The position numbers were made by a program, and so were the translations under genes. Below are positions 59,201 through 64,000 of a stretch of DNA of 64,000 nt, piece after piece (position 1 is the stretch's first letter; each line of letters begins with the position of its first letter). Under the pieces are notes generated by a model, which saw nothing but the letters and a program-made list of their open reading frames with translations, did no database searches and was not told where the DNA came from. The stretch is from the NCBI GenBank assembly GCA_964019425.1, contig OZ025857.1, positions 62,001 to 126,000 of the forward strand, given 5' to 3'. This DNA is from Flectonema sp. DT1601. Its lineage: Eukaryota > Euglenozoa > Diplonemea > Diplonemida > Diplonemidae.

Positions 59201-61300
59201 TGTAATATTCGCATTCAAGACAGCTAATGAGAATTTCGTCAGCGGTGCGACTCTTTCTTCCGGTACACCAGCTTCACGACATTGAACTGTGAATGTAGCA
59301 TTACGACTTTTATCAGTTAGTATTGCTCCACAGAGTTTAACAAGACTTGATAATTGACTGTACTTTTCATATGTTGGAACGGTAGTTGCTGGGAACAGAA
59401 GTCTTCTACCGACTTCGTTGTTTATTATTTGATCGAACTCATTTGATATTTTCATAACATTCTCATCACCATCACAGTGTCGTAACCACTCCCTTGAAAT
59501 AGTGTGAAGTCCAAGACTGCTACTCCTCACCATCATTTGGTATGATATTTTATTTATTAGTTGAGATCGATGGCAAGACACTTCAGTTACTTTAACATTA
59601 AAATGTTGAAGGGAAATCTGTAATGACGTACTGATGCCGATACCCGGTAGTATAGATTCTGCTTGATCAACTGTTGTACTCGGGGGGAGTGAATTAAATA
59701 CTTCAGAGAAACCCTCAACATCATCTGCGAGCGGAGGGATATTCTCGGAACGCAATTGCAACACTATTTTCAACTGGTTGATGTTACGAGATAATGCCAA
59801 AGTCTTCGCAACACGTAAAAGCGGGTGTCGTTTAGTATTTTTTTTAGTTAACTGTTTTGAGAGTATTTTCCACCACCGAGAACGTTCTACAGATTCACCT
59901 GAGACTTTTAACATATCATTTGATACTTGAGTTCCACTCAGTAACATACATCCTGCCAACGATATGAGTAGACCCTCAGTAATTATTTTACTAACTTTTT
60001 TATTATTAAAAAGATAACTGATAACGTTCACCTTGCTTTCAATTAATAAAAGTTCTTCTTTTGCGATTGTTGTTTGCATCGGAAGAGATAATTCCGAAAA
60101 TATTCGTTGGACATCTTGCATTTGTTTGTCGCATAATTCCCATTCAATTTCACGAACAACATCATCTTGAAGACCAGCGTTGCCAGCTATTTCAAAAGCC
60201 TTATCAATATTATTATTTCGAAGTGCTTTTTTAATTGCGATATTACTGTCTAAAGGGACAATTCGTTGAAGCTCTAAGTCGAGTAATTTTGAATTCTCTG
60301 GAAGAACTGCAAATTCGATTCCATTGCTTTGGAAATCATCTTCGCACCAACAAGGTAGTATTATCGTACATGAGATAGTAAATTTGTGACGGAATATAAT
60401 TGACATCTCATTTCCCTGTTTGAAAGGATCGATAAGAACTACTTCTTGACTATAACTAAGAAGTAGTATATCATCGCCAGATCTTTTTGCTACCCAACAA
60501 ATATCAAGTACAGCTTCGTTTTTTGATAGTTTCTCTGAGTAATTAGAAACCCTCTCAGCAACAGAGCGTGCGTTGCCTTTATACACATTCGACAGGTTGT
60601 CAAACTGAGGAAAGACTATCATATTTTCTTTATTAGATGATGGTAAGGGATTCCCTGATATTATTTTATAAAACTTAACCACCCCATTCGGTGTTAGCGT
60701 AGCAAGTATCGGAGGTCCTTCTGTTCGGGTAAATATTGCTTTTTTCACAGAAAAACGCAATAAAGCACAGAGATACGATGAACTGTCATATGGCGTGAAT
60801 GCCGCAGAAACAGTAAGTCCTGCAGGGATACTGACCGAATCTGTGGATGACGTCATTATACCATTGGGATAGTATGAAATTGTTACTCTAATTTGATTGT
60901 TATGAGAACTCGCAAAAGCAACATGAATTGTTTCGTTAATAACCTGAAGGGAAACAACTGCCTCCCGAAGTGAAATCGCTGATGGGTGATTGTCTTTTTC
61001 ACTTTGAATCAGAAGTAGTTTCTCTTTTTTTATATAAACTGCTAATGTTGAAACACTAGCTGACGCAGTTCTCTCCCCTTCGGGAATAGTAATAAGTTTT
61101 TCACCACTAAATATTCCGGTTGGTACAACAGCAACGTTACTATTCAGTAACATAATAATTCCTTTTAATCGTAGCTCGTCTCCAGGTATGTTTTCAATTG
61201 TCTCATTGGTCTTTCCAAACCAGGATTTTGTCTTTACCTTTCTAGTCGGCCATGGACCACCCGCAACGACTCCGTCCCTAGCTATCAGATCACATTCCAT
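56070..61300 (-). CDS. Probable NBAS/Sec39-type vesicle tether subunit
   Basis: About 1690 aa: exon 1 at 56336-61300, then 56201-56248 and 56070-56129 in phase (a tandem acceptor 8 bases earlier in exon 2 would change the end). Residues 1-330 are strand-rich and propeller-like. Residues about 358-400 (KKALRNNNIDKAFEIAGNAG, then DDVVREIEWEL) resemble the NBAS segment in which paired helices lead into a WR motif. Residues about 490-550 (VLQLRSENIPPLADDVEGFS, SLPPSTTVDQAESILPG) resemble the NBAS stretch around PHRLAILSNFPETTSP...LLP. The rest is alpha-solenoid. NBAS works with ZW10 and RINT1 (Dsl1/NRZ complex) to tether Golgi-derived vesicles at the ER. The similarity is by memory and weak. Another propeller-plus-solenoid trafficking protein is possible. 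Confidence 0.45.
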
Positions 61301-62030
61301 TGTTTTATTGGTGTTGCATTCTTTTTTATATTTTGAATTTGTTAGAATTGAGATTTCCCCCTTTTTTTTTTGTAGGTTTTATGTATTCTCTCAGTGAGAC
61401 TCACACGGACAAAAAAAAAAAAAAAAAAAAAAAACGGATTCTCTCGGCCGATTTTTAAAAAACCTGTTAAGATAATTATCTAAAGTACGAAAAAAAAAAG
61501 TTTTTTCAACACCAAATCAAAATACAACATCTAAGGCTTGGTGGTGCGGAGGTTTAGTTTTTTTTTTTTTTTTTTCCCTAGTTTCGTTTAACAATTTAGG
61601 AGGGGTAATTCTATTCTACAAGACGGAAAAAAAAAAAAGAAAGAAAAAAAACAATAATAATAATAATAATAATAAAGAGAAGGGCCCGACAACAATCCTG
61701 TGAAGCTTCTCGTTATGATTAAAGCAACCAGTAAAATAAATGAAGGGACTCGTAAATATTTGTTACTACTGCGGAGTTGACATCATACAAAGAAAACAAA
61801 GCGTTGACATCGTTTTGGTTAATAAAAATGATACAAATTGAACTTCTAAAAAAATAATAATAAAAAGAGGCGAGTTCAAGTAGCCTTGGTCAATTTCGAT
61901 TTTTTTTTTTTTTTTTTGAAATGAATAAAAAATAATAATAACTACTACTTGAAAAAAAAAAAAAACACAGAACAATTTTGCGGTTAAAAATCGTTTAAAA
62001 AAAAAAAAAAAAAATTACTCGAAATAACAA
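61301..62030. other. Spacer with homopolymers and an AAT microsatellite
   Basis: About 730 bases without a gene. Poly-A near 61411-61434 and 61996-62013, poly-T near 61557-61575 and 61900-61917, and an (AAT)n run at about 61652-61675. Holds the promoter of the NBAS-like gene and the 3' UTR of the next gene. Confidence 0.6.
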
Positions 62031-63558
62031 CTAAGGATCAATGGAAAATACTAAAGGAGCAAAAGCTCTATCTCTTGGGTTAATAGAAGGAGACTTACGC
62101 GATCTACTAGACGCGGAAGGACTACTTGTTCTCCTTGAAGAACTTCTACTTATGTTACAAGAATACGCACCTTCTTCACCATCATGAAGCTTTGAAGAGT
62201 ATCTGATTGGTCGAAGTGGTGAGTCAGACCTTCCCCCACTCAGAACTTGCTGTTGTCTATTAAACGCCCTCGTCAATGCCTGACTTGCATAAGAATTTCC
62301 ATTCCTAGCTGCTGTACTCGTTGGATATGTCATCGTCGGACGTACTGCAGCTGCAGGTGACGTTGGACAAGATTGCATTTTAGAAGAAAACTCACTCGGT
62401 ATTGGAGATATTGAAAGAGCTGGTCTCTCAGAACTTTGCTCAGATATATTAATACTGCATGTCCTACTACTATGAAAACTTGTTGCGCTTACAGTCCTTG
62501 ACCTCCCTTCACTGTGTGCAGTAGAATGACACAACTCTGGTGTGACTGAGTAAGAACTGAGAAAGGCTGGTGAGACGAATCCACTTGCTGTCCTACTCTG
62601 TAGTTCAGGTAATCCAGGAGTTTCTGTCCCGCTGTTTCTCGAAGGAGCTTCTGATCGAATTGCTTCCAATCCAAGACAGTCTTCAATAATAAGATGGCCA
62701 TCAAGGCAAGGAACTGCTCCTGGTGAGCCTGGTGGTCGAGGTGGCAGGCCGCTCAACTTTTTCTGAAGCTGTGAAAGTCTCTTGTGCTGCTTTTGAACAA
62801 CTTGCTTCAGTGCGTCTCTTTCATTTGCTATTCGCTTGAAGTCAGCAATTGGTGGAAGGTTATGTTTGGTATGAACTTCTTCACGAAGTTCAACAACTGC
62901 TTTGCGAAGAGTGTGTAGTTCCTCTACTCGCTTTGAATCAACTTCTGCTGATGCAGTGCTGCTATTACTTCTACTTAGTGATCGAGATTGAGACTCTCGA
63001 ATCTTTGCGACTTCATCTTTCATCAGAGTCAGTTCTTCTTTTAAGGTTTGAGCTTCTTCTTCTGCTTTCTTTCGCAATTCCCCCTGCTCAGCAGACTCAA
63101 GTGAAGCTTGTCTGGTTACCTCCTCAAGTTCCTTCTTCAGGTCGCATAGTTCCGACTCAGTTTGCGCAGAAACGTTGCTCATCTCTTCCCAATGAGCTTC
63201 CTTCGATTGGTATTCTTCTATTTTAACATTCAGAGCTACTACTTTCTGTTTTTTGTTTTTTTTAATTAAAAGTTTGAATGTGACTCTTCAAAAGGAGTTG
63301 TCTTATTCAGAGTTCAGAATTTATATAAATACCTCTTGTAGTTCTTTAACCTCGTCTGGAGCTTTTGAAGCATTCTCTTCTAAGATTGTTATGTATTCAA
63401 CGAGTTGTTGGTTCTCCTCAACCTGTAGTTGTTTTATTGATTTCAATACCACAACCCTATCACTAAAAACATCAAAAGAGATAACTATGACGTACCTTTG
63501 ATCGTAGGAAGGTTTCCAGCTCGGGGTCTTCGTCAGACATTTCAGACACGTCAGACAT
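62031..63558 (-). CDS. Coiled-coil protein with Ser-rich tail
   Basis: Exon 3 (62031-63245) and exon 2 (63333 to about 63455) join in phase. Together they encode a coiled coil (VVVLKSIKQLQVEENQQLVE, later CDLKKELEEVTRQASLESAE) followed by a second short coil (RIANERDALKQVVQKQHKRL) and a long Ser/Arg/Pro-rich disordered tail. A likely first exon at 63496-63558 starts MSDVSEMSDEDPELETFLRS. Its donor and the acceptors available near 63455 do not keep the frame, so that join is unsettled: a missed acceptor, a sequence error or another start are possible. No family recognised. The layout suggests a centrosome, basal-body or microtubule-associated protein, which is inference. Confidence 0.65.
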
Positions 63559-63873
63559 ATTATTAATTAACTAGGCTGGTTTTAGAGAAAATGTTTTTTT
63601 TTTAAAAGTTTTTTTATGACACAGCGATTCAGCTTGCTACTAGTTAAGTGTAAATTTTACATAATTTTAATAAAATAAAATAAAATTTTAAAAAAAAAAA
63701 AAAAAAATTTAAGGAGCTTTTTTTTTTTTTTTTTTCAAAATAAAAAAAAAAAAAACCGAATAAATAAATCCTCACATAATAAATCACATGAGAGGTAAAA
63801 TCAGACCAGACTACTGAAGAAGAGATTAGAGAAGGAAACCTCGTGTAAATATATATTTCTGTCCCCCTTTGCT
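63559..63873. other. Short spacer with A/T runs
   Basis: About 315 bases with several A- and T-runs (63690-63740). No gene seen. It separates the coiled-coil gene's start from the stop of the gene entering at the right edge. Confidence 0.5.
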
Positions 63874-64000
63874 TTAGCGCAGTTTTGTACTATAAACATT
63901 ACCTTCACAGTCACCATAAACGATCATGTTTTTCTTACCGCTGTAAACACATGAGATGGCATGTCGAGTTGGAAGTACTAAATTATTGTGATCGTCCCAG
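63874..64000 (-). CDS. 3' end of a WD-repeat protein gene (partial)
   Basis: The last 42 residues are visible before a TAA at 63874-63876. They read HAISCVYSGKKNMIVYGDCE and GNVYSTKLR, the strand pattern of a final WD40 blade (alternating hydrophobics then G-D-x-x-G-x-V). The rest lies beyond the window. The specific family cannot be told from this piece. Confidence 0.6.
   Translation of the reverse strand, partial: WDDHNNLVLPTRHAISCVYSGKKNMIVYGDCEGNVYSTKLR

Noticed and set aside
1-64000. Spliced-leader trans-splicing suggested by the one-strand layout
   Set aside because: No spliced-leader gene or consistent acceptor just upstream of the start codons could be shown from DNA alone. Left as a check under the one-strand finding.

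Overview
The window is nuclear DNA from a flagellated microbial eukaryote. Evidence: genes with short GT-AG introns (donors mostly GTATGT), the standard genetic code (TAA, TAG and TGA all end genes), a cohesin kleisin, an IP3-receptor calcium channel, a tomosyn-type R-SNARE protein and a cilia protein of the CFAP100 family. Spacers are AT-rich, full of homopolymer runs and AAT/AAC microsatellites. I could not fix the lineage. Every gene I can support lies on the minus strand, so the 64 kb reads as one directional gene cluster, a layout known in some protists such as kinetoplastids and dinoflagellates.

Layout, left to right. 0.4-7.2 kb: RAD21/SCC1 cohesin kleisin, a Ppx/GppA phosphatase, an aldo-keto reductase and a type II membrane protein with a PSI-like Cys module. 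7.2-12.7 kb: a GC-richer patch with broken coding-like frames, a long coiled-coil protein and a small membrane protein. 12.7-16.7 kb: tomosyn/Lgl-family protein whose C-terminal R-SNARE is assembled over small exons. 18.2-20.8 kb: a near-identical tandem pair of type I membrane proteins. 20.8-28.4 kb: a gene-poor desert packed with poly-T/poly-A runs, with one weak exon candidate. 28.4-34 kb: an unknown protein, a dual-specificity-phosphatase-like protein whose catalytic Cys is Ser and whose 5' exon is triplicated, and a two-EF-hand protein. 34.3-41.2 kb: a complete IP3 receptor with an inserted PH-like segment. 41.2-46.95 kb: an accessory island bounded by two direct copies of the IP3-receptor 5' end, holding an intact ubiquitin-like + BspA-type LRR gene, LRR relics and short ORFs. 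47.3-64 kb: CFAP100, a large unrecognised protein (about 1829 aa), a probable NBAS/Sec39-type tether (about 1690 aa), a coiled-coil Ser-rich protein and the 3' end of a WD-repeat gene.

Themes: membrane traffic (tomosyn, NBAS-like), calcium signalling (IP3 receptor, EF-hand protein), cilia (CFAP100) and chromosome cohesion. I see no operon-like functional grouping beyond shared strand. Exon joins were worked out by hand from splice signals and reading phase; most joins keep phase exactly, and the exceptions are stated in the entries.
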